DNA from: Antribacter soli
GTDB lineage: Bacteria > Actinomycetota > Actinomycetes > Actinomycetales > Cellulomonadaceae
Direction: 5' to 3'
DNA length: 61,659 nucleotides
NCBI RefSeq assembly: GCF_021568775.1
Contig: NZ_JAKGSG010000002.1
Coordinates: 1 to 61,659, forward strand
In this document: positions 22,541 to 30,328 of the stretch, one piece after another
How positions within the stretch are numbered: the first letter of the stretch is position 1
Layout of the letters: every line of letters begins with the position of its first letter
Program-made: the position numbers and the translations under genes
The notes under the pieces: model-generated
The model's input: the letters and a program-made list of their open reading frames with translations, nothing else
What the model was told of the DNA's origin: nothing
Database searches by the model: none

Positions 22541-22602
22541 GCCTCCTCCTTCCGCCCGGTCACCCGGGCGCTACCGCCCGGGCCGGGGCCCGGGCACGAG
22601 AG

Positions 22603-22965
22603 TCACACCCAGTCGAACCCGCCCCGCCGCCACTCGTAGACGAACGGCACCGTGATCAGCGCCAGGAACGTCAGCGACGCCACCAGGCCGAACGTGGCCA
22701 GAGTCGTGAAGTCGACGGCCCACGGGTAGAGGAACACGATCTCGATGTCGAACACGATGAACGTCATCGCGACCAGGTAGTACTTGATCGGCAGGCGGCC
22801 GCCGCCCGACGCGTGCGGCGTCGGCTCGATGCCGCACTCGTAGGCATCGAGCTTCGCCCGGTTGTAGCGCTTCGGGCCGATCACGGCGCTCGCCGCGACG
22901 CCGCCCAGCGCGAGGACTGCCGCCACGGCCATCAGGACCAGGACGGGCAGGTACGGGTTGGTCAT
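22603..22965 (-). CDS. nuoA: NADH-quinone oxidoreductase subunit A
   Basis: Small membrane subunit with three helices, 120 residues. The conserved loop YECGIEPTPHASGGG and the helix IVFDIEIVFLYPWAV, which line the quinone tunnel with NuoH, are present. It begins 13 bases after the stop of the quinone reductase gene upstream and so appears to be cotranscribed with it. Confidence 0.97.
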   Translation of the reverse strand: MTNPYLPVLVLMAVAAVLALGGVAASAVIGPKRYNRAKLDAYECGIEPTPHASGGGRLPIKYYLVAMTFIVFDIEIVFLYPWAVDFTTLATFGLVASLTFLALITVPFVYEWRRGGFDWV

Positions 22966-22978
22966 GCTCGGATCTCCC

Positions 22979-24286
22979 TCATGAACGAGGCACCACCCTG
23001 GTGAGCCCCGCGATGACGCGGTCCACCCAGTCGCCTCCGCGGGGCTCGTAGCAGTCGGACAGGAGCTTGAGAGTGAACTGCATGACGACCTTCCGGGGAA
23101 GGCCGTACCGGACGCACACCCGCATCACCTCGGGGTGCTCGATGAGCCGCACGAACCAGCGGCCCAAGGTGTAGTAGCCGCCCAGGTCGTCGCGCATGCG
23201 CGCGCCGTACGTGGCGAGCGTGGCCTCGCGGGCCGTGTCGGTACGGCGCGCACGGGCCTGGCTGATCGCGTCCGCCGCGACCCGGCCGGCCTGCAGCGCG
23301 TACGCGATGCCCTCGCCGTTGAAGGGGCTGACCATGCCTGCCGCGTCGCCGGCGAGGATCACGCCGTCGGCGTACAGCGGACCACGGTTGAAGCCCATCG
23401 GGAGGGCGGCGCCGCGGATGGTCGCGCGCTCCTCGTCGGGGACGAGGTCCCAGCCCTCCGGGGCGCTGTTGGCCAGCCAGGTCTCCTGCAGGCGGCGGTA
23501 GTCGATGCCGGCGGCGGACTGGCGGGCGGGCGTGCTGTGCACCGACCCGAGGCCCACGTTCGCCGTGCCGTCGCCCAGCGGGAAAACCCAGCCGTAGCCG
23601 GGGAGCAGGTCGCTCTTGCCCGGGGCGCCGGACCACAGCTCCAGGTGGGACTCCATGAACGGGTCCTCGTGCCGCGGCGTGCGGTAGTAGGCGCGCACCG
23701 CGGTGCCCATCGGGCGGTCGTCCCGGCGCTCGCGCCCGACCCCGAGCCCGAAGCGGGAGCTCACGCCGTCCGCGGCGACGACGACCGGGGCGCGGAACGT
23801 GCGCTCCGGGCCCTCGGCCCGGCCGCGGCCGTCCAGCGGCTGGGCTGTCACGCCCAGGACGCGCCCGGTGCGCTCGTCCCGGACCGCGCCCGTCACCTTG
23901 GTGCGCTCGAGCAGCTTGGCTCCGTTGGCCTGCGCGTGCTGTGCCAGCGTCTGGTCGAGGGACGTCCGGGCGCGGGCCATGCCGTAGCCGGGGTAGCTCG
24001 TCAGGTTCGGCCAGTCCAGCTCGTAGGCGCGACCGCCGCCGTGGACGCGCAGACCGCGGTTGCGGATCCAGCCGTCGTCCTCGCGGGTGCTCACGCCCAT
24101 GCGGACCAGCTCGGCGACCGCGCGCGGCGTCAGGCCGTCGCCGCACACCTTGTCCCGCGGGAACTCGCCCTTCTCGAGCAGCAGCACGTCGAGCCCCGCG
24201 GACGCGCACCAGTGCGCGGCGGACGCGCCGGCAGGGCCGGCTCCCACCACGATGACGTCTGCGTCGTCGCGTACGTCGTTGTGCAC
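22979..24286 (-). CDS. geranylgeranyl reductase family FAD-dependent oxidoreductase (menaquinone saturase-like)
   Basis: FAD-dependent reductase of 435 residues. The start is GTG 24286 (VHNDVRDDADVIVV), 5 bases after a GGGGGTGAG ribosome site; an ATG at 24346 would place the Rex operator inside the gene. An N-terminal Rossmann motif VVGAGPAGASAAHW is followed by KVCGDGLTPRAV and the second FAD motif LAGDAAGMVSPFNGEGI near residue 300. The family reduces isoprenoid double bonds. Position between menG and the nuo operon, with the polyprenyl synthase at the operon end, matches mycobacterial menJ, which saturates one menaquinone isoprene unit. That role is inferred. Confidence 0.88.
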   Translation of the reverse strand: MHNDVRDDADVIVVGAGPAGASAAHWCASAGLDVLLLEKGEFPRDKVCGDGLTPRAVAELVRMGVSTREDDGWIRNRGLRVHGGGRAYELDWPNLTSYPGYGMARARTSLDQTLAQHAQANGAKLLERTKVTGAVRDERTGRVLGVTAQPLDGRGRAEGPERTFRAPVVVAADGVSSRFGLGVGRERRDDRPMGTAVRAYYRTPRHEDPFMESHLELWSGAPGKSDLLPGYGWVFPLGDGTANVGLGSVHSTPARQSAAGIDYRRLQETWLANSAPEGWDLVPDEERATIRGAALPMGFNRGPLYADGVILAGDAAGMVSPFNGEGIAYALQAGRVAADAISQARARRTDTAREATLATYGARMRDDLGGYYTLGRWFVRLIEHPEVMRVCVRYGLPRKVVMQFTLKLLSDCYEPRGGDWVDRVIAGLTRVVPRS

Positions 24287-24330
24287 GTGCTCACCCCCAG
24301 GTCGTGAACTCGCTGCATTGTCACAGGGCC

Positions 24331-24348
24331 TTGTGAACCCTGTCACAA
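24331..24348 (-). promoter_or_regulatory. Rex operator before the reductase-nuo operon
   Basis: TTGTGAACCCTGTCACAA has perfect TTGTGA/TCACAA arms and differs from the Rex consensus TTGTGAAnnnnTTCACAA at one position. It lies 45 bases upstream of the GTG start of the reductase gene. An overlapping TTGTCACAGGGCCTTGTGAA begins 12 bases to the left. The cognate regulator gene is at 51328. Confidence 0.78.
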
Positions 24349-24444
24349 CACCGTCACCCTAGCCACACATGCGGTGATCCGACTAGCAAGGCATACCTAA
24401 CCCCGGGGGTGCCTCGGGACGGTCTTTACGCAGGTCGCAGCCGA

Positions 24445-24464
24445 CCCGGCCCGCTCAGGCCGGG
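24445..24464 (-). terminator. hairpin at the menG stop
   Basis: A perfect 7-bp stem (CCCGGCC/GGCCGGG) with a 6-base loop includes the menG stop codon. There is no T-tract, as is common in high-GC actinobacteria. It would separate menG from the Rex-controlled unit. Confidence 0.45.
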
Positions 24465-25150
24465 CGGACCGCGCGGTGCAGGGCGACGACGCCGCCCGTG
24501 ACGTTGCGGTAGGCGACGTGCGACCACCCGGCGCCGAGCATGAGGCGGGCCAGCTCCACCTGGGTGGGCCACGCGCGGATCGACTCGGCGAGGTAGTCGT
24601 AGGAGCCGCGGTCCTTCGTGATGGCGCCCGCGACCGGGGGCAGCGCCCGCATGAGGTACTCCTGGTACAGGGTGCGGAACGGGCCCCACGTCGGCGTGGA
24701 GAACTCGCAGATGACGACGCGGCCGCCCGGGCGGACCACGCGCAGCATCTCCCGCAGCGCCGCGCTCGTGTCGACCACGTTCCGCAGGCCGAAGCTGATC
24801 GTCACCGCGTCGAAGCTCTCGTCGGCGAAGGGCAGCCGCGTGGCGTCGCCCGCCACGAACGGGAGGTCGGGGCGGCGCCGCTTGCCCACCTGGAGCATGC
24901 CGAACGAGAAGTCCGACGGGACCACGTAGGCGCCGCCGTCGGCGAACGGTTCGCTGCTCGTGCCTGTCCCGGCCGCCAGGTCGAGGACACGCTCGCCCGG
25001 CATCGCCGCGACCGCGTCGACCGTGAGACGGCGCCAGCGGCGGTCCTGGCCCAGGGAGATCAGGTCGTTCGTCAGGTCGTAGTGTCGGGCGATGCCGTCG
25101 AACATCGACGCGACCTCTGCGGGGTTCTTCTCCAGGCTTGCGCGAGACAT
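24455..25150 (-). CDS. menG: demethylmenaquinone methyltransferase
   Basis: SAM-dependent methyltransferase of the UbiE/MenG family that performs the last ring methylation of menaquinone. It has 231 residues from ATG 25150 ([13 protein letters not shown]). [20 protein letters not shown] is the family signature near the N-terminus, VLDLAAGTG is the SAM-binding motif, and [11 protein letters not shown] is the conserved UbiE stretch. It is divergent from menF with about 110 bases between the starts. Confidence 0.95.
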   Translation of the reverse strand: MSRASLEKNPAEVASMFDGIARHYDLTNDLISLGQDRRWRRLTVDAVAAMPGERVLDLAAGTGTSSEPFADGGAYVVPSDFSFGMLQVGKRRRPDLPFVAGDATRLPFADESFDAVTISFGLRNVVDTSAALREMLRVVRPGGRVVICEFSTPTWGPFRTLYQEYLMRALPPVAGAITKDRGSYDYLAESIRAWPTQVELARLMLGAGWSHVAYRNVTGGVVALHRAVRPA

Positions 25151-25246
25151 GGCTCGATCTTTCCACGTGTGACCCGGATGGGTGACGGGCGGATCCGTGC
25201 CGTGTGAGGTGAGCCACGGGCGTCCGATCACGGGGCGGCGCGCGCA

Positions 25247-25252
25247 TATCCT
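25247..25252 (+). promoter_or_regulatory. -10-like hexamer of menF
   Basis: TATCCT lies 7 bases before the menF ATG, the spacing expected if transcription starts at the start codon itself. A GAGG follows it and could also act as a ribosome site. Confidence 0.5.
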
Positions 25253-25259
25253 GAGGCTG

Positions 25260-26705
25260 ATGACCGCACTACCCACGGGCGCCGCACTGCGTCACGACGT
25301 GCCCGCCCCGAGCGCCGCCCTCGTGGTCCGCACGGTGCCCCTCGCCCTCGAGGGCCCGCTCGTGGACCTCCTGCCCGACACCCGGCCGCTCGCCTGGGTG
25401 CGGCGCGGCGACGGGCTCGTCGGCTGGGGTGAGGCGCTGCGGTTCGAGACGTACGGTCCCGGCCGGTTCGCCGACGCCGACGAGGCGTGGCGCTCCGTCC
25501 TCGCCCAGGCCGTCGTGCGCGACGAGGTGGGCCTGCCCGGCAGCGGCCCGGTCGCGTTCGGCTCCTTCGCGTTCGACGACGTCGAGCCGGGCGACGAGGC
25601 CGAGGACCCCGCGCGCGCGGGTGGCGTGCTCGTGGTGCCGCGCGTCGTCGTCGGGCGCCGCGGCGGTGCCACCTGGATGACCACGATCTCGCTGTCCGGC
25701 GACCTGTCCGCGCCGCCGGGGGCGGCGCTGCTCGGCGCCACCCGCCGCACCCCCGTGGCGTCGCCCGGTGCGGTCACGCTGCACGACGGCGCCGTGGCCG
25801 CCACGGACTGGCCGGCGGTGGTCGCGGAAGGGGTGGCCCGGATCCGGGCCGGCGAGCTGGAGAAGGTCGTCCTCGCGCGGGACGTCGTCGCCTCGACGGA
25901 GCGGCCCGTGGACCCGCGGTACCTGCTCGGGCGGCTGTCGACCGGGTACGAGGCCTGCTGGACCTTCAGCGTCGACGGCATGGTCGGGGCCACCCCCGAG
26001 CTGCTGGTCCGCAGCGAGAAGGGGCTCGTGACGTCGCGGGTGCTCGCCGGGACCATCCGCCGGTCCAACTCCCCGCACGCCGGGTCGCCAGAGGCTCTTG
26101 TGGGCGGAGCAGGTGCCGGGTCGCGGCGCGCGAACCCGGCACCTACTCCGCCCACAGCGCCTTCGGAAAGCCGCGACGACGCCGACCTGCTGCGCGCCGC
26201 CCAGCTCGCGCGGTCCTCGAAGGACCTCGAGGAGCACGAGTACGCCGTGGCGTCCGTCGCCGCGGCCCTCGAGCCGTTCTGCTCGTCGACGAACGTGCCC
26301 GAGTCGCCCTTCGTCCTGCACCTGCCGAACGTGATGCACCTGGCGACCGACGTCACCGGCGTGCTCGACACGTCGCGCGACGCGCCGCCGTCGTCGCTGT
26401 CCCTGGCGGCCGCGCTGCACCCCTCGGCCGCGGTGTGCGGCACCCCGACCGTGGCGGCCCGGGCGCTCATCCGCGAGATCGAGGGCCTCGACCGGTCCCG
26501 GTACGCCGGCCCCGTGGGCTGGCTCGGCGCCGACGGCGACGGCGAGTGGGGCATCGCCCTGCGCTCGGCGGAGCTGTCGGAGCGCGACCCTCGCCACGTG
26601 CGGCTGTTCGCGGGGTGCGGGATCGTCGCGGCGTCGGACCCGCTCGCCGAGCTCGCAGAGTCCGAGGCAAAGCTCGAACCGATGCGCCACGCCCTCGGCG
26701 CCTGA
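25260..26705 (+). CDS. menF: isochorismate synthase
   Basis: Chorismate-utilising enzyme of 481 residues that converts chorismate to isochorismate, the first menaquinone step. ATG 25260 ([14 protein letters not shown]) is chosen over an upstream in-frame ATG because the promoter-like hexamer lies between them. The catalytic half contains [43 protein letters not shown] and the [14 protein letters not shown] signature. An insert of about 22 residues, rich in Gly, Ala and Pro ([19 protein letters not shown]), interrupts the loop between VLAGTIRRS and SSKDLEEHE; it is encoded by a palindromic repeat element (see 26099). EntC/DhbC siderophore synthases are in the same family, but the other men genes favour MenF. 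Confidence 0.92.
   Translation: MTALPTGAALRHDVPAPSAALVVRTVPLALEGPLVDLLPDTRPLAWVRRGDGLVGWGEALRFETYGPGRFADADEAWRSVLAQAVVRDEVGLPGSGPVAFGSFAFDDVEPGDEAEDPARAGGVLVVPRVVVGRRGGATWMTTISLSGDLSAPPGAALLGATRRTPVASPGAVTLHDGAVAATDWPAVVAEGVARIRAGELEKVVLARDVVASTERPVDPRYLLGRLSTGYEACWTFSVDGMVGATPELLVRSEKGLVTSRVLAGTIRRSNSPHAGSPEALVGGAGAGSRRANPAPTPPTAPSESRDDADLLRAAQLARSSKDLEEHEYAVASVAAALEPFCSSTNVPESPFVLHLPNVMHLATDVTGVLDTSRDAPPSSLSLAAALHPSAAVCGTPTVAARALIREIEGLDRSRYAGPVGWLGADGDGEWGIALRSAELSERDPRHVRLFAGCGIVAASDPLAELAESEAKLEPMRHALGA
26099..26156 (+). repeat. palindromic repeat element, copy A, in frame inside menF
   Basis: A 23-base left arm (26099-26121, beginning TGTGGGCGGAG and ending GTGCCGGGT) pairs with the right arm at 26134-26156 with a single mismatch around a 12-base loop. 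The same element, with two variable positions per arm, occurs between genes at 48073-48136. The insertion keeps the menF frame open and adds about 20 residues. Confidence 0.85.
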
Positions 26706-26707
26706 CG

Positions 26708-26780
26708 CGAGGTACCTGCCGGAGCAGCACGGCCGGGCCGCCGGGCCGCGGCACGTCCTGCTCCGGCAGGTTCTACCTCG
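26708..26780. terminator. bidirectional hairpin between convergent genes
   Basis: Left arm CGAGGTACCTGCCGGAGCAG pairs with a right arm carrying the same sequence plus a 3-base insertion, around a 30-base GC-rich loop. It starts 3 bases after the menF stop, and the right arm contains the stop of the opposing gene. It could terminate both genes. It shares GCGGAGCAGG/TGCCGG-like blocks with the element at 26099. Confidence 0.6.
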
Positions 26781-27564
26781 GCGGGGAGGCCGGGTCGCCC
26801 CAGACCTGCTCGCGGAAGCCGGTCCACACCTGCTGGTCGGACGTCGCCCCGAGGAGGCCGATCGTCGGGTCCACGAGGGCGAGCAGCGCCGCCGTGATCG
26901 ACTGCGGCGGGCTCTCGGCGTCGAGCTGCAGGTCGTCCTCGCCCGGCAGGTCCGCGGAGATCGACGAGATGTACATCTGCACGTTCCCGTCGAGCGTGAC
27001 CCGCTGGGCGTGCGTCTCGGTCCCGCCGCCGATCAGCCCCTCCTGGTAGACGTACGTCTTGAGCCAGAAGCCGGGCAGCTCGGCGCGGTCGCACACGATC
27101 TTGAGCGCGTTGCGCCGCCCCGACGGGGTGGCCGCCGGCACGGAGACGATCGAGATCGACCGCAGCCCGCTGAGCGTGAGGTCGTCGCTGCGCAGCTCGG
27201 CGGGGACCGAGAACACCGAGACGTTCTCGGTCCCGCCCAGGAACACCGGCAGCTCCTCCTCGCCGGGCGCGCCGTCGCCCGGGACCGGCACGGTCACGTC
27301 GGGGTCGGCGACGCCGCCGGTGGACGAGTTGTCGTCGGTGCCGGGGGCCGCGCCAGGGTCCTCGACGGGGCCCTCGCCGAGACCGTCGACGACGCCCCCG
27401 ATCAGGTCGCTCGGGAAGGGGCTCGGGGACGACGACGGACCGGGCGTCGCGCCGGGCTCGCTGCAGGTGACGCCGAACATCCAGCACAGGATCGGCTCGC
27501 TGGTCACCCCGGAGCCGACCGTGGGCGCCGCGGCGGGTGCGATCAGCGCGGCGGCGAGGACCAC
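26773..27564 (-). CDS. secreted or membrane-anchored protein of unknown function
   Basis: I do not recognise a family. The start is uncertain: GTG 27564 (VVLAAALIAPAAAPTVG) gives 263 residues beginning with a signal-peptide-like hydrophobic stretch. A CTG at 27636 would add a better positively charged N-region. Two cysteines follow (ILCWMFGVTC), then a Pro/Ser/Gly/Asp linker of about 75 residues and a probable globular C-terminal domain (NVSVFSVPAEL, KIVCDRAELPGFW, ETHAQRVTLDGNVQMYIS). The gene overlaps the 3' end of the DUF6114 gene, so the three genes from 28636 form one operon. The product probably acts outside the membrane with its two partners. Confidence 0.6.
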   Translation of the reverse strand: MVLAAALIAPAAAPTVGSGVTSEPILCWMFGVTCSEPGATPGPSSSPSPFPSDLIGGVVDGLGEGPVEDPGAAPGTDDNSSTGGVADPDVTVPVPGDGAPGEEELPVFLGGTENVSVFSVPAELRSDDLTLSGLRSISIVSVPAATPSGRRNALKIVCDRAELPGFWLKTYVYQEGLIGGGTETHAQRVTLDGNVQMYISSISADLPGEDDLQLDAESPPQSITAALLALVDPTIGLLGATSDQQVWTGFREQVWGDPASPPR

Positions 27565-28049
27565 GGCGGCGCTCTTGCTCGGGTTGCCGAGCGGCTTGCT
27601 CGGGGTCGTCGCGGCGCCGTCGGGCGCCCCATCCAGGAGACGACGATCACCCCTCCGACGATACCGAGGAGCATGCCGACCACGAACCCGCCGAGGTTCA
27701 CGAAGACCAGCGACGACACGGCCACGACGAGCGAGACGATCCCGTAGAACAGGTGCTGGACGGGGTGCGCGATCGCCAGCGCGCCGAGCACGATCAGCAC
27801 CGTCGGCAGCACGGTGGCCTGTGACCCGGCGAAGCCGACCTGGAGCTGGATGTGCTCCAGGTCGATGGGCCCGGAGAACAGCATCTCGACCCCCGCGAGG
27901 ATCGTCAGCACTCCCCCGAGGAACGGCCTCCGGCGCCGCCACGGGCCGAAGCCCCGCAGCGCGGCGTCGGACCGGGCTCGTGCGGCGGCCCAGAGCGTGC
28001 GGACCCGACCGGGGAGGCCGGCGCTCGGGCCGTCCCCGCTCAGAAGCAC
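27543..28049 (-). CDS. DUF6114-type integral membrane protein
   Basis: Membrane protein of 168 residues with about four helices (FLGGVLTILAGVEMLF, TVLPTVLIVLGALAIA, LFYGIVSLVVAVSS, GFVVGMLLGIVGGVIVV). The motif FSGPIDLEHIQLQVGF is typical of the DUF6114 family, which in Streptomyces lies next to DUF6230 genes as here. GTG 28049 overlaps the stop of the DUF6230 gene by 10 bases. The C-terminal ~25 residues are arginine/proline-rich and cytoplasmic. The function is unknown; the family assignment is from recall. Confidence 0.75.
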   Translation of the reverse strand: MLLSGDGPSAGLPGRVRTLWAAARARSDAALRGFGPWRRRRPFLGGVLTILAGVEMLFSGPIDLEHIQLQVGFAGSQATVLPTVLIVLGALAIAHPVQHLFYGIVSLVVAVSSLVFVNLGGFVVGMLLGIVGGVIVVSWMGRPTAPRRPRASRSATRARAPPWSSPPR

Positions 28050-28636
28050 TCCTGACCGTCCGTGACCTTGAGGCTGAGGTCCGTCAGCTGGAAGACGGAC
28101 GCCTGCGTCGACCACGAGACCTGCTTGAGGTTGTCGATCGTGATGGAGTCGGAGTCCATGGCGAAGTCGCCGGCGTCGCCCTTGGCGCCGGTGCTGACCG
28201 TCGAGGCGTCCACGCCGATGCGGATGTTGCTGAACACGGCGGTGCCCTGCAGGTCGTTCATGCCGATCTGCAGGTCGGTCGCGGTGGCCGGGGCGCCCTC
28301 GGCGGTGCCGGCGGAGATGAGCAGGCCGACCTTGCCGAGCGGGGTGTCCTGCACGACCGACTGGCACAGGTTGTAGAGGTTCGCCTGGCCGATGTTCGCG
28401 ATGGCGGTGGGGTGCTGGCTGCCGTCCTCCGCGGTGGCGAGCCCGGCGTACTGCGAGAAGCCGGTGCCCTCCAGGAGGTCGGCGGAGATCTTGAACTGGC
28501 TGCCCGAGATCGCGAACGACACGGGCACGGCACCCTGAGCGACACCGCCCAGGAGCACGCTGATCGCCACCGTGACCGGGATGACGGCTAGCGCCACGCG
28601 ACCCTTGCGCGACGCCGTGAGCTGACTGAGCTTCAT
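28040..28636 (-). CDS. DUF6230-type secreted protein
   Basis: Protein of 198 residues from ATG 28636 (MKLSQLTASRKGR), preceded by a strong GAGGGGGA ribosome site. An N-terminal signal or anchor (VALAVIPVTVAISVLLGGVAQG) leads to a beta-rich domain with FAISGSQFKISADLLEGTGF and NLYNLCQSVV. Streptomyces homologues were once labelled cholesterol esterase without good evidence; DUF6230 is the neutral name. It is the first gene of a three-gene operon and lies divergent from a TetR gene, with a TetR-like operator between them. Confidence 0.78.
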   Translation of the reverse strand: MKLSQLTASRKGRVALAVIPVTVAISVLLGGVAQGAVPVSFAISGSQFKISADLLEGTGFSQYAGLATAEDGSQHPTAIANIGQANLYNLCQSVVQDTPLGKVGLLISAGTAEGAPATATDLQIGMNDLQGTAVFSNIRIGVDASTVSTGAKGDAGDFAMDSDSITIDNLKQVSWSTQASVFQLTDLSLKVTDGQECF

Positions 28637-28702
28637 GGTGTTCCCCCTCAAAGGCGCACGAGACGACCTCGATGTCGTCACCGGAGACCCTAGGACAATT
28701 AC

Positions 28703-28715
28703 TGACCTGCGGTCA
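28703..28715. promoter_or_regulatory. TetR-type operator between DUF6230 and tetR genes
   Basis: TGACCTGCGGTCA is a perfect 5+5 palindrome with a 3-base centre, flanked by CAATT and AATTG. It lies 67 bases upstream of the DUF6230 start and 72 bases upstream of the TetR start, so one protein could repress both genes. Confidence 0.65.
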
Positions 28716-28775
28716 ATTGGGCGCGCGTGGTGCTCACCGACCGTCCGGGCCGTCCGGGCTTCAGCAGCCGCCCGA

Positions 28776-28781
28776 TATGCT
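28776..28781 (+). promoter_or_regulatory. -10-like hexamer of the tetR gene
   Basis: TATGCT is 6 bases upstream of the ATG at 28788, and no ribosome site is visible. A leaderless message is likely. Confidence 0.5.
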
Positions 28782-28787
28782 CACGTC

Positions 28788-29417
28788 ATGGCTACTGGTC
28801 GCCGCACACGGCTCCGTCCCGAGGAGCGCCGCAACCAGCTCGTCGCGCTCGGAGTGGCAACCCTCGCGGACCGCCCCCTGGCCGAGGTGACCGTCGAGGA
28901 GATCGCCGCCGAGGCAGGCGTGTCGACGGGCCTCGTGTACTACTACTTCGGCTCCAAGAACGGGCTGCACCACGAGATCGTGCGCCGGGCGCGCGACTCG
29001 ATGCTGCACGCCTCCGAGCCCCGGCCGGAGCTGCCGCCGATCGAGCGCCTACGCGACACGCTGGCCCGGCTCGTCCAGTACGTGCGCGAGCACGGCCCCA
29101 CGTTCTACTCGCTCGTGCGCGGCGCGGCCAGCGGCGACGAGGAGGTCCGCGGCGTCATCGAGGGTGCGCGGCGCGAGCAGACGGAGCGCGCCCTCGCCGG
29201 CATGGTCGAGCTCGGCACGCCCGACACGCCGCTCGTGCGGATCGCCGTGCGGTCCTGGGTCGCGTTCGCGGAGCAGACGCTCGTCGACGGCGCCCTGGGT
29301 ACGGACCTGCCGGCCGGCGAGCTCGTGGCCTTCCTCGAGCGCAGCCTCCTCGGCGCCGTCGCCGCGGCGTCCGCGACGCCGGCCGGTACGCCGGAACCGG
29401 CGGTGACCGGGGCCTGA
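28788..29417 (+). CDS. TetR/AcrR family transcriptional regulator
   Basis: Repressor of 209 residues. The N-terminal helix-turn-helix is clear (VTVEEIAAEAGVSTGLVYYY followed by FGSKNGLHHEIV, about residues 27-58). The C-terminal ligand/dimerisation domain is helical and unspecific (FYSLVRGAASGDEEV). The divergent DUF6230/DUF6114 operon and the palindrome in between make that operon the likely target. The ligand cannot be predicted; TetR proteins of similar sequence often sense fatty acyl or other hydrophobic compounds. Confidence 0.88.
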   Translation: MATGRRTRLRPEERRNQLVALGVATLADRPLAEVTVEEIAAEAGVSTGLVYYYFGSKNGLHHEIVRRARDSMLHASEPRPELPPIERLRDTLARLVQYVREHGPTFYSLVRGAASGDEEVRGVIEGARREQTERALAGMVELGTPDTPLVRIAVRSWVAFAEQTLVDGALGTDLPAGELVAFLERSLLGAVAAASATPAGTPEPAVTGA

Positions 29418-29490
29418 CCCCGGCGTCGGCCCCCGCGCCGTCCCCCCGCGTGGCTCAAGGCCCCGGCCGCGACGGCCGCGCCGCCCTCGG

Positions 29491-30012
29491 TCAGAGCACC
29501 TTGACCATGAGCAGGCAGGGGTCGTTCGGCCACAGGTCCGGGAACTCCTCGACCGGCAGGAAGCCGCACGCCTCGTAGAACGCGCGCGTCTGGTCGTAGC
29601 CGTCCGGGTCCGGCCGCGACGGGCCGAGGGTCTTGACGCTGAGCAGGCGGACGCCCCGCGCCCGCAGGTCCGCCTCGACCTGGCCGAGCAGCGCCCGCCC
29701 GATGCCCGCGCGGTGGTGCGCCCGGCGCACCGCCAGCAGGTGCACCTCCGCCGACGTGGGGAAACGCTGGCGCAGCAGCAGGATCCCGAGGGCGTCGGGC
29801 AGCTTCAGCTCCGGCTCACCGACCGACGGCGGACGGAAGCCCGCGAGGACCTTGTCGGCGCTCGCGGCGACGTAGTTGGCATACGAGTCCGCGGCCTCGA
29901 CGTACTCGGACGTGTACTTCTCGAGGCCGAACCACTCGGGCAGCTCAGCGAGGATGTCGTGGGCGACGTCCGACCGGCCGAGCGTCCGGACGACGGTGAG
30001 GGACGCAGTCAC
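29491..30012 (-). CDS. GNAT family N-acetyltransferase
   Basis: Acetyl-CoA-dependent acetyltransferase of 173 residues. The CoA-binding motif A appears as VHLLAVRRAHHRAGIGRALL (R/Q-x-x-G-x-G/A type) near residues 90-109, and the C-terminal FYEACGF is the usual GNAT motif B. GTG 30012 (VTASLTVVRTLGRSD) is preferred over longer GTG starts at 30036 and 30045 because a TACGGT hexamer lies 6 bases before it. The substrate is unknown. It is transcribed alone, downstream of the htrA terminators. Confidence 0.82.
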   Translation of the reverse strand: MTASLTVVRTLGRSDVAHDILAELPEWFGLEKYTSEYVEAADSYANYVAASADKVLAGFRPPSVGEPELKLPDALGILLLRQRFPTSAEVHLLAVRRAHHRAGIGRALLGQVEADLRARGVRLLSVKTLGPSRPDPDGYDQTRAFYEACGFLPVEEFPDLWPNDPCLLMVKVL

Positions 30013-30018
30013 CGCGCA

Positions 30019-30024
30019 ACCGTA
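30019..30024 (-). promoter_or_regulatory. -10-like hexamer of the GNAT gene
   Basis: TACGGT (minus strand) ends 6 bases before GTG 30012. It supports the short start and a leaderless transcript. Confidence 0.45.
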
Positions 30025-30181
30025 ACCCCCGTTCACGGACCTCACCCGGCGGAAGTGGCTTTCGGCAGGAATGCACCTTTCCGCAGGTCAGAGCCCTGCG
30101 GTCCGCGCGGGAGGGGCTTTACGGCGGGTCGCCGGGCGTGTCGGCGCCGAGGCCCCGGGGGCAACGGCCCCGGGACATGAG

Positions 30182-30258
30182 GACGGCCCGCGCGTGCCTG
30201 GAGGCGAGCACGCGCGGGCCGTCGGGACCCCGCGCGACAAGGGGAGGGACGCGCGGGG
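30182..30258 (-). terminator. tandem hairpins downstream of the htrA-type gene
   Basis: A perfect 16-bp stem (30182-30197 with 30208-30223, starting GACGGCCCGCGCG) has a 10-base loop. Next to it is a 9-bp stem CCCCGCGCG/CGCGCGGGG (30228-30236 with 30250-30258). Both lie within 150 bases after the protease stop and before the GNAT gene, so they should end the protease transcript. The rest of the 30046-30328 gap shows only a short direct repeat of GGGCCCGTGA. Confidence 0.65.
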
Positions 30259-30328
30259 TGTCCCGCCGGACGCACCGGGCCCGTGACGGGGCCCGTGAGG
30301 GAGGGGTGAGCGCCCGGCGAGAGGTCTG

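Noticed and set aside
24287-24346. Longer start (ATG 24346) for the FAD-dependent reductase
   Set aside because: It would put the Rex operator inside the coding region and lacks a ribosome site; GTG 24286 has GGGGGTGAG just upstream.
24388-24400. AAGGCATACCTAA as a DtxR/IdeR iron box upstream of the reductase-nuo operon
   Set aside because: Only about half of the 19-bp consensus positions match, and no iron-related gene is nearby.
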